DNA of 64,000 nucleotides from Promethearchaeota archaeon (GCA_016840165.1 JAEOSU010000038.1:25816-89815), one strand, 5' to 3'. Counted from the first letter of the stretch, positions 51,184 to 61,096 are shown. Translations and numbers: made by a program. The notes: generated by a model not told the origin, from the letters alone.

Positions 51184-52404
51184 ATGAGAGATAAAAAATT
51201 AGACCTCTTAACCAAGTTTTTAGATGCATCACAAGTCATTAATATAAAAAAATTAAAGCTGGATGATATTGCCAACTTACCGACCTCAAGCTTTAAGTTT
51301 TTGACAGATGCAGATGCTGCGCTTTTCCAAGAATTATTAAACATCTCAACGATACGTCAATTTGCAGACCTTGACCCAGAGGAACCATTCTCAATCTTAT
51401 ATGAGGATAAAGCTACCAAACGAAAAATTGAACATATTCTCCAAACCGACCTTGAAATTGAGGAAAAGTTGCAAAAAGCGGTAACAATATCTTGTATAAT
51501 TAAGCGGATTCAAGAGGAATCAGAATCCTATGTATCTAAGGAACAAAAAATTGTCGTTACTGGGTTGGCAAATGCTGGAAAAACTACCATTTTACGTAAA
51601 TTTGGTGGTCAAATTGGAATTAAAGATTTAGCGAAACTCGCACCCACAAAAGGAGTACAACGAAAAGAGATAGTCACCCCAGATATGGCGCTAATTTTAT
51701 GGGATTTTGGAGGTCAAGAAGAATACAGAAATGTCTACTTGAGTAATCCTGAAAAATATTTCCTCAAGGTAGATCTAGTGATTTATGTCATTGATCTACA
51801 GGATCCTAAGAACTATGAAAAAAGTATCACCTATTTTAAACAGATCCTTGAAGTTTTCGAAAAATTAGAGGAAAGTCCTTACATCTTAATTTTTATCCAC
51901 AAATTTGATCCTGACGTAAAAGATGACCCTGAAATATTGCTTAACGTCGAATTGATAAAAGATATGATTAAAAATATGTTCCAAGAAACAAATAAGCTCG
52001 AATATGAAATTTATATGAGTTCTATATACTCTGCTATTGCTAGTGAACCAAAATTTTCCAGGTATTTAAAAAATACAATGGCACAAACAGGAGTATTAAC
52101 TGAGGGAAAACTGGAAGGGATGGCAACGGTTTTAGAAAGCACCCTAAACGGAATAATTCGATTATCAGAAAGTGTTATGGGTCAATATAATGAACTGGAC
52201 AGTAGAATAAGATCTCTTGAACGAAAAGTTCCTATTGACAAAGCAGAATTAAAACCTCCAATAAAAACAGAGGAAATCCCTTCCCAAACGCCTAGTCAGC
52301 ACTCTGAGGAAACCATAAGAGAAAGTCGGCATGTAAAATCCGCAATACTGGAAGAATTGAATGAACTTTTTGATAAAACCAAAAGACGTCAAAGTTCAAA
52401 ATAG
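51184..52404 (+). CDS. Rag/Gtr-like GTPase with helical N-terminal domain
   Basis: A 406-aa protein. The G domain (about residues 120-320) has P-loop GLANAGKTT, WDFGGQEEY, and HKFD in place of NKxD, the substitution typical of Rag/Gtr GTPases. The following IYVIDLQDPKNYEKSITYF also matches the RagA layout. The N-terminal 115 residues are helical, with a helix-hairpin-helix-like segment (LLNISTIRQFADLDPEE). The C-terminal 60 residues are linker then a helix (SAILEELNELFDKTKRR). Rag GTPases control nutrient and membrane signalling in eukaryotes; here the role is unknown. Confidence 0.9.
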   Translation: MRDKKLDLLTKFLDASQVINIKKLKLDDIANLPTSSFKFLTDADAALFQELLNISTIRQFADLDPEEPFSILYEDKATKRKIEHILQTDLEIEEKLQKAVTISCIIKRIQEESESYVSKEQKIVVTGLANAGKTTILRKFGGQIGIKDLAKLAPTKGVQRKEIVTPDMALILWDFGGQEEYRNVYLSNPEKYFLKVDLVIYVIDLQDPKNYEKSITYFKQILEVFEKLEESPYILIFIHKFDPDVKDDPEILLNVELIKDMIKNMFQETNKLEYEIYMSSIYSAIASEPKFSRYLKNTMAQTGVLTEGKLEGMATVLESTLNGIIRLSESVMGQYNELDSRIRSLERKVPIDKAELKPPIKTEEIPSQTPSQHSEETIRESRHVKSAILEELNELFDKTKRRQSSK

Positions 52405-52529
52405 TATCATTACTAATTAGAATATTACTGCGTTTTTTTTGGTGAAAGCCACTTTACGTCATTTTTAAATAGTCGAAGTTGTTACTTATTTATAAGATAA
52501 TTTTTTCTTAAAAAATAGGGATTGATAAT

Positions 52530-53411
52530 ATGAAAAAAACCAAAATAATAGGCATAATTTTGTTTAGTTTACTCCTTTTATCTACTGTGAATCTTGCATC
52601 TGCAGCACCTCCAAGTTATGTCGGTTTTAGCGCGGGTCAAGAATATATTTGGACGCCAAGTATTAATTTTTCAAATATTAATACAACTGCAATATCTTTA
52701 GTTGGACAGGATAATTGGACCCTAGCCTATTCTATGCTTGAGGAGCTACTTGAAAATGAAACAGGGATGACTTTTGATATGCTGGGAGGCGTTGGCCTAA
52801 GGATGATAATTCATAATGTGACCGATGAACTTATTGACTCCGGAATAAGATACTCAGGTGCGTGGTTCAATATGGATGTTTCATATGCTGCAGGTATTTG
52901 GACTCGAGTAGTTAATGCAACTGATTCTACTTATCCTATGATTCGAATTATAAATCCAGCAGATGTAAATGAATCAACATTTATGTATTTATTTAGTAGT
53001 AGTCCATTTATGCCTATAGGATTAAATTATACTTTTGTCGCAACCCAGCTCAATAATTATTTAAGCGGAAACCCTTATACTGCTGGAAATATGAGTTTAG
53101 CCAAAAAAGATAATGGCTTTCAAATTACAATTTATGGAGACTATTTAGAGATGATGCTTGAGAGTATGGGGGAGCCTTTTAATGAAACTACTTTTGAATT
53201 GGATGATGTAATTGGAATTGTGCGATATAATAGTCTGGGTATACTTGAATATGCTTCAGTTTCATATGGAGGATTAATTCTTGCAAGTGCAGCACTCACT
53301 ACTGGTCTCGGTATACCAGGTTTTACTATTCCATTAGTTCTGGGCATATCGGCTGGGACATTAATTACCGTAATCGTTATTGTAAAGAAAAAGAATAAAA
53401 TAATTATTTAA
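52530..53411 (+). CDS. Secreted surface protein with IPG-type C-terminal anchor
   Basis: A 293-aa protein with a signal peptide (about 1-25, ending ASAAPP), a beta-rich extracellular domain with many N-x-S/T sites, and a C-terminal tail of LGIPGF, a membrane helix and a lysine cluster (VKKKNK). The tail is like the IPG(Y/F)-helix-lysine sorting signals seen on Lokiarchaeal surface proteins (Loki-CTERM-like). The 801-aa protein at 56585 shares the same tail and the AGQEYIW-type opening. A surface or ligand-binding role is inferred. Confidence 0.75.
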   Translation: MKKTKIIGIILFSLLLLSTVNLASAAPPSYVGFSAGQEYIWTPSINFSNINTTAISLVGQDNWTLAYSMLEELLENETGMTFDMLGGVGLRMIIHNVTDELIDSGIRYSGAWFNMDVSYAAGIWTRVVNATDSTYPMIRIINPADVNESTFMYLFSSSPFMPIGLNYTFVATQLNNYLSGNPYTAGNMSLAKKDNGFQITIYGDYLEMMLESMGEPFNETTFELDDVIGIVRYNSLGILEYASVSYGGLILASAALTTGLGIPGFTIPLVLGISAGTLITVIVIVKKKNKIII

Positions 53412-53412
53412 A

Positions 53413-53427
53413 TTCTTTCTTTTTTTA
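53413..53427 (+). terminator. T-tract terminator
   Basis: TTCTTTCTTTTTTT follows directly after the stop of the surface protein gene, an archaeal-type signal. Confidence 0.45.
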
Positions 53428-53461
53428 ATTCACTTAATAATTTTAAATTTAATAACTAAAT

Positions 53462-53734
53462 ATGGAATTTTTAGATTCATTATTCTTTTTAATTATATTA
53501 CTCGTGCTCCTCTGGAGTGTAAAAGCAGATTTATTTTTTGTTATATTTGGATTTGCTGTTTTAATATTTTTTTTATTTCAGTTATTTTTCATTGATCCAC
53601 TTGAAATATTATTTTCAATAACTTCTTTTTTATTATTAAATCCTGCCGGTTTCATTCTGTTATTCATTCCCTCAATAATTTCTATATTGAAATATATAAC
53701 CACAAAAATTTATAAAAAAAAAAGAGCTAAGTAA
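53462..53734 (+). CDS. Small hydrophobic membrane protein
   Basis: A 90-aa protein that is almost entirely hydrophobic: three membrane segments with a basic tail (KIYKKKRAK). Low complexity and Phe/Leu/Ile-rich composition make coding status less certain. It converges on the ABC-2 permease with 2 bp between. No known family. Confidence 0.45.
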   Translation: MEFLDSLFFLIILLVLLWSVKADLFFVIFGFAVLIFFLFQLFFIDPLEILFSITSFLLLNPAGFILLFIPSIISILKYITTKIYKKKRAK

Positions 53735-53736
53735 AT

Positions 53737-55386
53737 CTACTCTGTTCTTTTCAACTTTTCTATTCCAATTATTAGCAATAAAAGTGATATGGTAAATGAT
53801 ATGCTAATATTTATCAAGATGATTTGATTGAATCCAACAGTATAATTAAGAAAAGGAGTAAAGGGAATAAAAACAATTAATGATAAAATAAATGATAAAA
53901 CTTGAAGCAATGCTATGACATATATACTAAAATACATAAATTTCCCTTTCTCGTCATAGAGAGGTCTGATGCATTGAATAGCAGTCGCTTGCGTTAAAAT
54001 GATTAAGCTATGTACTAAATATGAAAGAAAAAATACAACAGCCGATAAAGTATCCATTAGAAAAATCAGCGAAAAAATTGCTGTTAATAGAAATGCTAAA
54101 ATCACACAAATAATAGTCATATTATACAAAAAAGAGAAAACGAGAATTTTTACACTTCTAATAGATTTTTTATATAGATAAACTATTTCCTTTGTATGAA
54201 TAAAGACATAAATTCCCATAAAAACCCCAAAAGTTAATCCTCCCATCCAAGATAAAATAAACACTATTGAGTAATTCAAATCAATAACTTCAATTATTAG
54301 AAGTGAATCACCAAATGAAATCTCGGTATTATTTATTAATGGTTTATTTAATGAGAGAGATAAAAATATCCCAAAAACTATATTTAGGGCAATAAGAAAA
54401 ATCATTTTGTTTATATTTTCTTTTTTTCTCACAAATTCCCTAAACTGTGTAATAACGGGAATTCTTATTTTACGTGGAGTTACTTTAGTTATAATTTTTA
54501 AAAAAAACTTTTCAATTTTCTTGGAATATTTTTGCTTTAGTATAGGTTTTTCTAAGTCATAAAATAATTCGGCTTTTTTATATGAAATATAAGCACATAA
54601 TAACGGAACTCCAATGATTAGTATGATATAAAGCCAAAAATTCAAGAAGTAGGTATCGATGGACGTTGGATCTACGAGATGGAGTAAAATATTTGAATAC
54701 CAAAAAGAAGGAAAAAAATTCGTTATGATTTTAAAATCAGGATATACTTCGAATATTTCGAAGATTATATGAAAGCTATATAATGCTAAAATGATTATAA
54801 ATGGTAGAATCGTAAAGAAAAAGTTATTTAGCAATGATTTGCGTGCTTTGGAAAAAATTTTATGTTCTATCCAATTTGCTAAGATATTCCCTACCAATAA
54901 TGCAAAAGCAATTAAAAAAAAAAGATTAATATAAAATAATAGATGATGCCATATAGTTAAATTCGAATTGATTTGCATTAGAACTGCTAAACCTAATGGG
55001 CCTATTGCTAAGACAATTAAAACATAGAATGGTAATTGACCTAAAAATTCGCCTAGAAATATATCTCCCGGTTTTGCGGGAGAAGATGATACTACTTCCT
55101 TTATACCTATTTCAAGTCTTCTGTAGAGCGTGATTAAGGGATAAATTAGGAATACGATAAATAACATCATAAAAGAATATTCAATAATAGGATGAAGAAT
55201 CGTTTCTAAGGAGCTACCATATGTTTTTAAAAGATCCGGTAAAAGTAAATCAATTATATAGGGCCCTAATAAAACTGCCCAGAATAGAAAGAGACCATAA
55301 ATTATCACAAAAAAAACTTTTCTTTGTTTTCTGAACTTAGAGGTCTTTAGTCTTATCTCTTTTTTAGCAATATGATACCAAATCAT
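53737..55386 (-). CDS. ABC-2-type exporter permease, large
   Basis: A 549-aa polytopic membrane protein with about 12 helices, a duplicated six-helix arrangement. The N-terminus reads MIWYHIAKKEIRLKTSKF, and the cytosolic segment EIGIKEVVSSSPAKPGDIFLGEFL is typical of the coupling region that contacts the ATPase. It follows the ATPase gene by 28 bp. The substrate is unknown; its position between two surface-protein genes suggests a possible envelope role. Confidence 0.8.
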   Translation of the reverse strand: MIWYHIAKKEIRLKTSKFRKQRKVFFVIIYGLFLFWAVLLGPYIIDLLLPDLLKTYGSSLETILHPIIEYSFMMLFIVFLIYPLITLYRRLEIGIKEVVSSSPAKPGDIFLGEFLGQLPFYVLIVLAIGPLGLAVLMQINSNLTIWHHLLFYINLFFLIAFALLVGNILANWIEHKIFSKARKSLLNNFFFTILPFIIILALYSFHIIFEIFEVYPDFKIITNFFPSFWYSNILLHLVDPTSIDTYFLNFWLYIILIIGVPLLCAYISYKKAELFYDLEKPILKQKYSKKIEKFFLKIITKVTPRKIRIPVITQFREFVRKKENINKMIFLIALNIVFGIFLSLSLNKPLINNTEISFGDSLLIIEVIDLNYSIVFILSWMGGLTFGVFMGIYVFIHTKEIVYLYKKSIRSVKILVFSFLYNMTIICVILAFLLTAIFSLIFLMDTLSAVVFFLSYLVHSLIILTQATAIQCIRPLYDEKGKFMYFSIYVIALLQVLSFILSLIVFIPFTPFLNYTVGFNQIILINISISFTISLLLLIIGIEKLKRTE

Positions 55387-55413
55387 TTTTTATAATCGAA
55401 GTTTATTATTCAT

Positions 55414-56199
55414 TTATTTCAAAATTCCAGTTTTCTTTTCCCAATTTGATAATTTATTGTTGTTAATGCCCATGAACTTGATATATGCGTCCTCCAAATT
55501 TTTTGCTTTCACTGATTCCATAATTTCTTCAGGAGATCCTTGAATTTTCATTACACCTTTATCTATAATACCAACAATGTCACATAGATCCTCGGCTATA
55601 GTGGTAATATGAGTAGAAATGAAAAATGTTTTGTCTGCGTTATTTATTAGACTAAATATAAGGTTTTTCACCATATTTGCTGCTGCGGGATCAAGATTTG
55701 ATGTTGGTTCATCTAAAAAAACTAGTTTGGGGTCATGAATCAATGTTACACATAAACTTATTTTTTGCTTCATCCCTCTTGAATAGTTTTCTAAGAGATC
55801 ATCTTCCCTCTGGTCTAAATCAAACAGTTCTAATAACTCATCTATTCTCGTAGTTATGATATCCTCTGATAGACGATACAGTGATCCAACAAATTCTAAG
55901 AATTCTCTTGCTGTTAATTTTTCATATAATCCAGGAGATTCAGCTAAAAATCCACAATTCATTTTTACCATATTTTTTTCCTTTTGAATATCATAACCTA
56001 ATACTTTTGCGCTACCAGAGCTAGGTCGGATAATTGCGTTGAGCATTCTAATTGTTGTGGTTTTACCTGCTCCATTTGGACCTAATAGTCCAAAAATCTT
56101 GCCATACGGTATTTTAATACTTAGATTTTTAACTGCTTGAACAGAACCGAAACTTTTAGCTAATTTATCACTGATTATAGCATACTCCTGTGAATTCAT
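55414..56199 (-). CDS. ABC exporter ATP-binding protein
   Basis: A 261-aa ATPase with all motifs: Walker A GPNGAGKTTT (about 37-46), Q-loop GFLAESPGLYEKLTAREF, signature YSRGMKQKISL (in place of LSGGQ), Walker B LVFLDEPTSNLDP and H-loop STHITTI. It is typical of ABC-2 export ATPases. It is the first gene of a two-gene unit with the large permease. Together they likely form an exporter. Confidence 0.94.
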   Translation of the reverse strand: MNSQEYAIISDKLAKSFGSVQAVKNLSIKIPYGKIFGLLGPNGAGKTTTIRMLNAIIRPSSGSAKVLGYDIQKEKNMVKMNCGFLAESPGLYEKLTAREFLEFVGSLYRLSEDIITTRIDELLELFDLDQREDDLLENYSRGMKQKISLCVTLIHDPKLVFLDEPTSNLDPAAANMVKNLIFSLINNADKTFFISTHITTIAEDLCDIVGIIDKGVMKIQGSPEEIMESVKAKNLEDAYIKFMGINNNKLSNWEKKTGILK

Positions 56200-56584
56200 T
56201 TTATTTTTTAAGAGAATTTTTGATTTACGTTCTATTAGTTATTTATAATAGAAATCAATTTATCCATAATTAAGTTTGACTTTTCTTGTCTTCTTAATAA
56301 ATCATTCAAGAAAGCTAAGAAAACTTTTAAATCACTCACTTAGGTAATAATCAATCTATTAATTAATCAACTACATCTAAGGAAAGTATTTTTTATAATT
56401 TTAGAAAGCAGTAATATATCACATATTCTCTCTAATCAACAATCTTTTCATTTTATATCATCAATTTTGGACATTTTTATCCATTAATTCAATAAATATA
56501 AAAACCTAAATTTTGTCTTATTATCTTAATCCAAAATTTTTTGGAGTCGAATTTATCTATAAATTAAGAATATATTGATGTTCT
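56200..56584. other. Non-coding divergent spacer
   Basis: A 385-bp AT-rich spacer between the exporter ATPase and the 801-aa surface protein genes. No ORF, tRNA or strong inverted repeat is visible. A TATA-like AATAAATATAAAAACC near 56491-56506 is a candidate promoter for the surface protein gene, about 80 bp before its ATG. Confidence 0.4.
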
Positions 56585-58990
56585 ATGAAAAAATTACAAA
56601 AAAGTAGATTTTTAATTTTATTAACCCTACTTATGGTTTCGAGTTTTTTAATGGTGTTTACCTATTTTCCAGCAGTAGTAGCTGGACCCGATATTCCAAT
56701 GGAAAGTGAGTATAATGGTTGGCATTGGGGAGTAGAGGTGGGTGATGAGCTTTATTTTGAGGCAGAAGCTAACATGAGAAATATGAGTTCTGGAGAGGTT
56801 GTTGCGATTTTTCGTGATATCTGGATTTATAACATTAGCTCGATTGAGAATGTTACAATGGAATGGCTTGGGTTTCATGAGTTTTCAGTAGTAAATGCCA
56901 CACGTTGTTATTATGATCCTGATACCATGGATCTCTTTGCTTGGGCGTCTCCCGAGGAATATGCGGTTTTTGGCTTTAATGAAACTGATCCAATAAATCA
57001 TCGATATCGAGCTGGATTTAGCGCGCTTCCACAAATCCTCCCTCTCAATAATAGTGCTTTAGAGCTTGATATCTTAACACCCGTTATTAATGAAACAATG
57101 TATACTCCATTAGCAGACATGGGTGTTTTTAATGCGTTTAATTATTACGAATATAATCCTGCTGCAAACAGTTTGCGATTTGAAAATTCATCAGGTTATT
57201 ATGCTTATGCTGAGTATTATGGAAATAATGGTACATTAAAATATGGTGAAGCCTCGATTTTAGCCAATATGGGAGATCTAATGATGATAAATGTGACAAT
57301 TCAGCGAGTTTTTAATTATGATATTACTGATGAAGTACAATGGGGCCTTGATATAGGAGAATCCGTTTATTATGATTATTATGAAGGATCTAGCGGATTT
57401 GGCGAAGCATATGATTTAAAACTTACTATAACTAACATAACAGATTATATTGTTCCTACTCCAGTTAATAGCTTTTATTTTGGAGAGGATATCCCAATGG
57501 TCTTCCAAGTTGTATTTGCCAATCTGTATGTGTGGAATGGGACCGATTATGAACTCGATGGTTCAGACTTTGTGATGGGAGCTGCTAATAATTTCTATCC
57601 TATGTTATTCGGAGGAGGAAGTCCTCCAGAATTCTTAATGATAATGCCTACTACTGCAACAGTAGAAGATTTAGAATTCATGTGGAATGAAGATAAATTA
57701 CGTATATGGGGGGCTCCACTTGATACTGTTGAATATAATGACAATGCAGAATTGGAATTTATTATCTCAAATTCAACAGGTTCCGAATATATCAGAGGAA
57801 TAGTTGATAAAACAACGGGTTTATTTAAATCATTATTAGCGCTTATGGGAGAAATTATTTATTATGAGCTAAAAGATATGACTTTAGTTGATTGGGTATT
57901 GGAACCAGAAGATACTTTACATTATAAGATAAATGAGAATGATAATGAAGATTCGATTGTTCGAGCGACAATTCTTGGTACTTTTTCTGTTTTTGCTAAT
58001 ATGACTTTACTTGAATTAGATTCTGGAGGATTATTTACAATACCATCTGATCAGCCAGAACTGCAATTCTTTTCAGCAATAATCGCAGATTTTGAAACTT
58101 GGAATCCTTTAACAGAAACTTGGGATTTTGATGCAAGTGAGATGGTTCTTGGTATGGCAAATACCTATTGGCCATTATCTCCCTTAGCTTTTTCAATGTC
58201 TTATGGCTTTCCAGTACTATTTCCGATGGGAGTAGTAGCTAGTGATTTCTCTGGTTTATTTGGGGCTTATAGTAGCATTTATGATGATATTAGCTATGGT
58301 ACTAATTACGTGACTATGACTAATACAACTTTAAATAGACAGCTCAGGCTTCATTTTGATAGCACATCTGGAATGACAACTTTTCTAGGTGGTTGGATCC
58401 GCCAACCAGGGAGTGCTCCCGATGATTGGAGTTACACTTCTGTCTATCCGTTAATCATCGAGAATCCAATTTTAGGTGTGTCAGAAATTGACATTCAAAG
58501 CATTCTGGTTTCAGATATTGAAATATCAGTCAATCTTAATACTAGCGGAACCTTTGAATATTTATATGCTTTGTATCCCTTTAATCCAGTCAATATTTCT
58601 CTTCCAAACGGAACTGCTCTTTGCTATTTTGATCACATCACAACCCACCCAAGTATGATAAGTGAAAATATTACTTTAACCATTACATTACCACTTTCAA
58701 TTAATCTAGCGACAACTCAAGTGTATTTATTTGCATGGAATGTTTCAGGCTCATCAACATGGGAATTGGCTCCTCCAGAAGCCTATGAAATAAATGTCTT
58801 GACTAATAGTATAATCGTTAGTTATCCTGCATTCTCAGCAGATTCTATTATATTTGCATTGTCTTATGACGCGCCTCCTACCCTTCCGGGAATTCCAGGC
58901 TACAATTCGCTGTTACTCATAATGGGGTTAACTTTGTGCGCAATTATAATTGCAAAAATTAAAAGCAAAAAGAAATTCAAATTTAATTAA
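56585..58990 (+). CDS. Large secreted surface protein with repeated modules and C-terminal anchor
   Basis: An 801-aa protein with a signal peptide (about 1-33, ending VVAGP). The extracellular part holds about three repeats, each opening with a W-x-x-x-x-G/E-x-x-x-x-Y pattern: HWGVEVGDELYFEAE, QWGLDIGESVYYDYY and DWVLEPEDTLHYKIN. A linker rich in N-x-T/S and beta strands follows. The tail is LPGIPGYNSLLLIMGLT then a basic end (IKSKKKFKFN), a Loki-CTERM-like anchor. The protein resembles the smaller ones at 509 and 52530. A structural surface role is likely. Confidence 0.8.
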   Translation: MKKLQKSRFLILLTLLMVSSFLMVFTYFPAVVAGPDIPMESEYNGWHWGVEVGDELYFEAEANMRNMSSGEVVAIFRDIWIYNISSIENVTMEWLGFHEFSVVNATRCYYDPDTMDLFAWASPEEYAVFGFNETDPINHRYRAGFSALPQILPLNNSALELDILTPVINETMYTPLADMGVFNAFNYYEYNPAANSLRFENSSGYYAYAEYYGNNGTLKYGEASILANMGDLMMINVTIQRVFNYDITDEVQWGLDIGESVYYDYYEGSSGFGEAYDLKLTITNITDYIVPTPVNSFYFGEDIPMVFQVVFANLYVWNGTDYELDGSDFVMGAANNFYPMLFGGGSPPEFLMIMPTTATVEDLEFMWNEDKLRIWGAPLDTVEYNDNAELEFIISNSTGSEYIRGIVDKTTGLFKSLLALMGEIIYYELKDMTLVDWVLEPEDTLHYKINENDNEDSIVRATILGTFSVFANMTLLELDSGGLFTIPSDQPELQFFSAIIADFETWNPLTETWDFDASEMVLGMANTYWPLSPLAFSMSYGFPVLFPMGVVASDFSGLFGAYSSIYDDISYGTNYVTMTNTTLNRQLRLHFDSTSGMTTFLGGWIRQPGSAPDDWSYTSVYPLIIENPILGVSEIDIQSILVSDIEISVNLNTSGTFEYLYALYPFNPVNISLPNGTALCYFDHITTHPSMISENITLTITLPLSINLATTQVYLFAWNVSGSSTWELAPPEAYEINVLTNSIIVSYPAFSADSIIFALSYDAPPTLPGIPGYNSLLLIMGLTLCAIIIAKIKSKKKFKFN

Positions 58991-59015
58991 TTCTTTCTTT
59001 TTTTATTATTATTTT
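58991..59015 (+). terminator. T-rich terminator between convergent genes
   Basis: TTCTTTCTTTTTTTATTATTATTTTT fills the gap between the surface protein stop and the convergent phosphoribosyltransferase stop. Confidence 0.45.
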
Positions 59016-59725
59016 TAATGATAGTAATAATGTGATTTTTGGATGATTTCCTTAACTTCTGATTCGGGGATATCATACCAGTGCTTATAGGCATCAGCAA
59101 CTGCAAACCACGTTGTTCTTCTAACATTAGGACACTCAATGAAGTCGACTTTATCCTCAAACAGTTTAATTGTATGTAATGGAGCAGTAGGGACAGTTAT
59201 TATGATTTTTATAGGATTATAATTATTTATCATTTTAACTGCAGCGAGCATAGTATATCCAGAGGCTAAGCCATCGTCCAATAAAAAAACCGTTTTCTCA
59301 TAAATTTTATTCTTATAATCCTTATTAGAGATAGATTCTTTGTCATAGAATTTTAATCTCTCCTTAATTTCTTTCTTGGTTAGATTAATTGCGTCGTCTA
59401 CTTGAGCAGGATTTAAATGCAATTGCGATAAAAGACGATTATTCAATATTATGGTCCCATCTGTAGTGATTGAACCAAATCCAGCCTCGGGATTATAAGG
59501 AATTTTGATTTTCCTTACAATTAAAAGATCATAGCGTATCTTAAGCACACTACAAAAACCTTCTGCTACAGGCACTCCTCCATTAGGAATAGCAAATGCT
59601 ATGTAATTATCTGAATTTTTAATAAGCTCTTCATGCATGTTTTGATTTTTCCTAATTAGTAGATTTGCTACTATTTCTCCCGCAGAAAATCGCGATTCGT
59701 AAGGAATGACTTTCATTATATACAA
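59015..59725 (-). CDS. Phosphoribosyltransferase-family protein
   Basis: A 236-aa type I PRTase-like protein. The N-terminus has SRFSAGEIVANLL, then FAIPNGGVPVAEG and a conserved RKIKIPYNPEAGFGSI. The PRPP-binding motif is VFLLDDGLASGYTMLAA. The domain resembles stand-alone bacterial and archaeal PRTases of the predicted PRTase/ComF-like group, where the base substrate is unknown. It is not the purine-salvage Hpt type. It converges on the surface protein gene. Confidence 0.85.
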   Translation of the reverse strand: MYIMKVIPYESRFSAGEIVANLLIRKNQNMHEELIKNSDNYIAFAIPNGGVPVAEGFCSVLKIRYDLLIVRKIKIPYNPEAGFGSITTDGTIILNNRLLSQLHLNPAQVDDAINLTKKEIKERLKFYDKESISNKDYKNKIYEKTVFLLDDGLASGYTMLAAVKMINNYNPIKIIITVPTAPLHTIKLFEDKVDFIECPNVRRTTWFAVADAYKHWYDIPESEVKEIIQKSHYYYH

Positions 59726-59989
59726 AATCTGTCAATTTCTATTAAATAATTTATGGTTGGGATAATAATAAATACAGATGATTATTAGGCAAGACTAATA
59801 AAAAGATTTTTACATTTATTTAACACTTAATATAAAGTTAAATATTCCCTTAAATCTCTTTATTATATAATATTTTTTTTAAAAAACAAGGTTGTAGATA
59901 ATTTTAAATAATCTTGATTATTAAAAGTAATATAAAGAAATGTTAGACGATAGATACAGTCTTTCAATCAATTCAATAGGCGTTAAAAA

Positions 59990-60544
59990 ATGGAAGATCG
60001 CGACTCAAAAGGGAAAATCATCAAAGAGGCTTTTCCATCAGAGATCGTATCTATTATTGGAGATATTCTAGCAGGAGTCGTACTTTCAGTTTTAATTCTT
60101 CCATTTCAAAGTTTTATTCTCTTAATCTTAATCATTCCTGCACTTCTCTCACTTAGGGGAAACCTAAGTGGCCCTTACATTGCCAGAACCTCACGAGACT
60201 TTATAATTGGAGAGTTTAATAGAAGCTCATTTCTACAGAATGTGTTATCCACCTATTCACTGGCAATCATTACAGGTTTCGTAATTGGACTGCTAACTAT
60301 TTTGCTAGACACTCTTTTAATTAAAATAGGGTTAATTCCTTGGACTTCCCTCTTAATTATCCCAGTAATCTCAATCTCTTTGACTATATCAATATCAATT
60401 CCTTGCTCTACATTGTTAAATTATATTGCATTTAAAAATGGACTTGATCCTAATAATGTTGTCAGTCCTATCATGACTGCTATTGATGACTTTCTTACAG
60501 TTATTTGTTTCTTTTTAACACTATTACTAATGGGGGTACCTTAA
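59990..60544 (+). CDS. MgtE/SLC41-like transporter half 1
   Basis: A 184-aa membrane protein with five hydrophobic segments and the MgtE-domain pattern: IPALLSLRGNLSGPYIARTS, then FKNGLDPNNVVSPIMTAIDD. It covers only the membrane domain; the cytosolic N and CBS domains of bacterial MgtE are absent. Paired with the next gene, it would give a complete two-half transporter like eukaryotic SLC41 with duplicated domains. The function is divalent cation (Mg2+) transport, by family. The next gene starts immediately after its stop. Confidence 0.85.
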   Translation: MEDRDSKGKIIKEAFPSEIVSIIGDILAGVVLSVLILPFQSFILLILIIPALLSLRGNLSGPYIARTSRDFIIGEFNRSSFLQNVLSTYSLAIITGFVIGLLTILLDTLLIKIGLIPWTSLLIIPVISISLTISISIPCSTLLNYIAFKNGLDPNNVVSPIMTAIDDFLTVICFFLTLLLMGVP

Positions 60545-61096
60545 ATGGATTATTTTAAAAAAATTTTCAAAGAATCACTTATTGTAGTAATAATATCTTC
60601 AATAATTGGGATTTTTTCTGGTACTTTCCTTTCGGAAAACGAGGACCTTCTGTATAGTTTTCCCATCATCTTATTATTACTTCCCTCATTGAACTCATTA
60701 ATAGGTGATATCTCTACGATTTTAACCTCACGATTAACATCTCATTTATATATAGGTACAATTCCTCCCAAGCTTAAAAAATCAAAAACATTGATTCAAG
60801 ATTTTTACGGTTTACTTATAACATTAATCCTTAGCATCTTCGCTTTAACAATAATCGGATATAGTGTAGGAGTAGTTTCAGGGATAGAGATTGTAAACCC
60901 TTTTTTAATTATTTCATTAATTTTTATTACCATTTTAATTTTATTTGGAATAATGTTTATATTTTTATTTCTATCTTCAATATTATTATTTAAACAAGGA
61001 AAAGACCCAAATAATTACCTAATTCCAATAACAACTTCACTACTTGATTTTTTGACCCCCCTATTGTTAATATTACTTATACAAATATTTATATAA
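60545..61096 (+). CDS. MgtE/SLC41-like transporter half 2
   Basis: A 183-aa paralogue of the preceding gene, with LPSLNSLIGDISTILTSRL in place of the RGNLSGPYIARTS block and FKQGKDPNNYLIPITTSLLD for the last motif. Its ATG is directly after the TAA of the first half, so the two are translationally coupled. The halves most likely assemble as a heterodimer. Confidence 0.85.
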   Translation: MDYFKKIFKESLIVVIISSIIGIFSGTFLSENEDLLYSFPIILLLLPSLNSLIGDISTILTSRLTSHLYIGTIPPKLKKSKTLIQDFYGLLITLILSIFALTIIGYSVGVVSGIEIVNPFLIISLIFITILILFGIMFIFLFLSSILLFKQGKDPNNYLIPITTSLLDFLTPLLLILLIQIFI

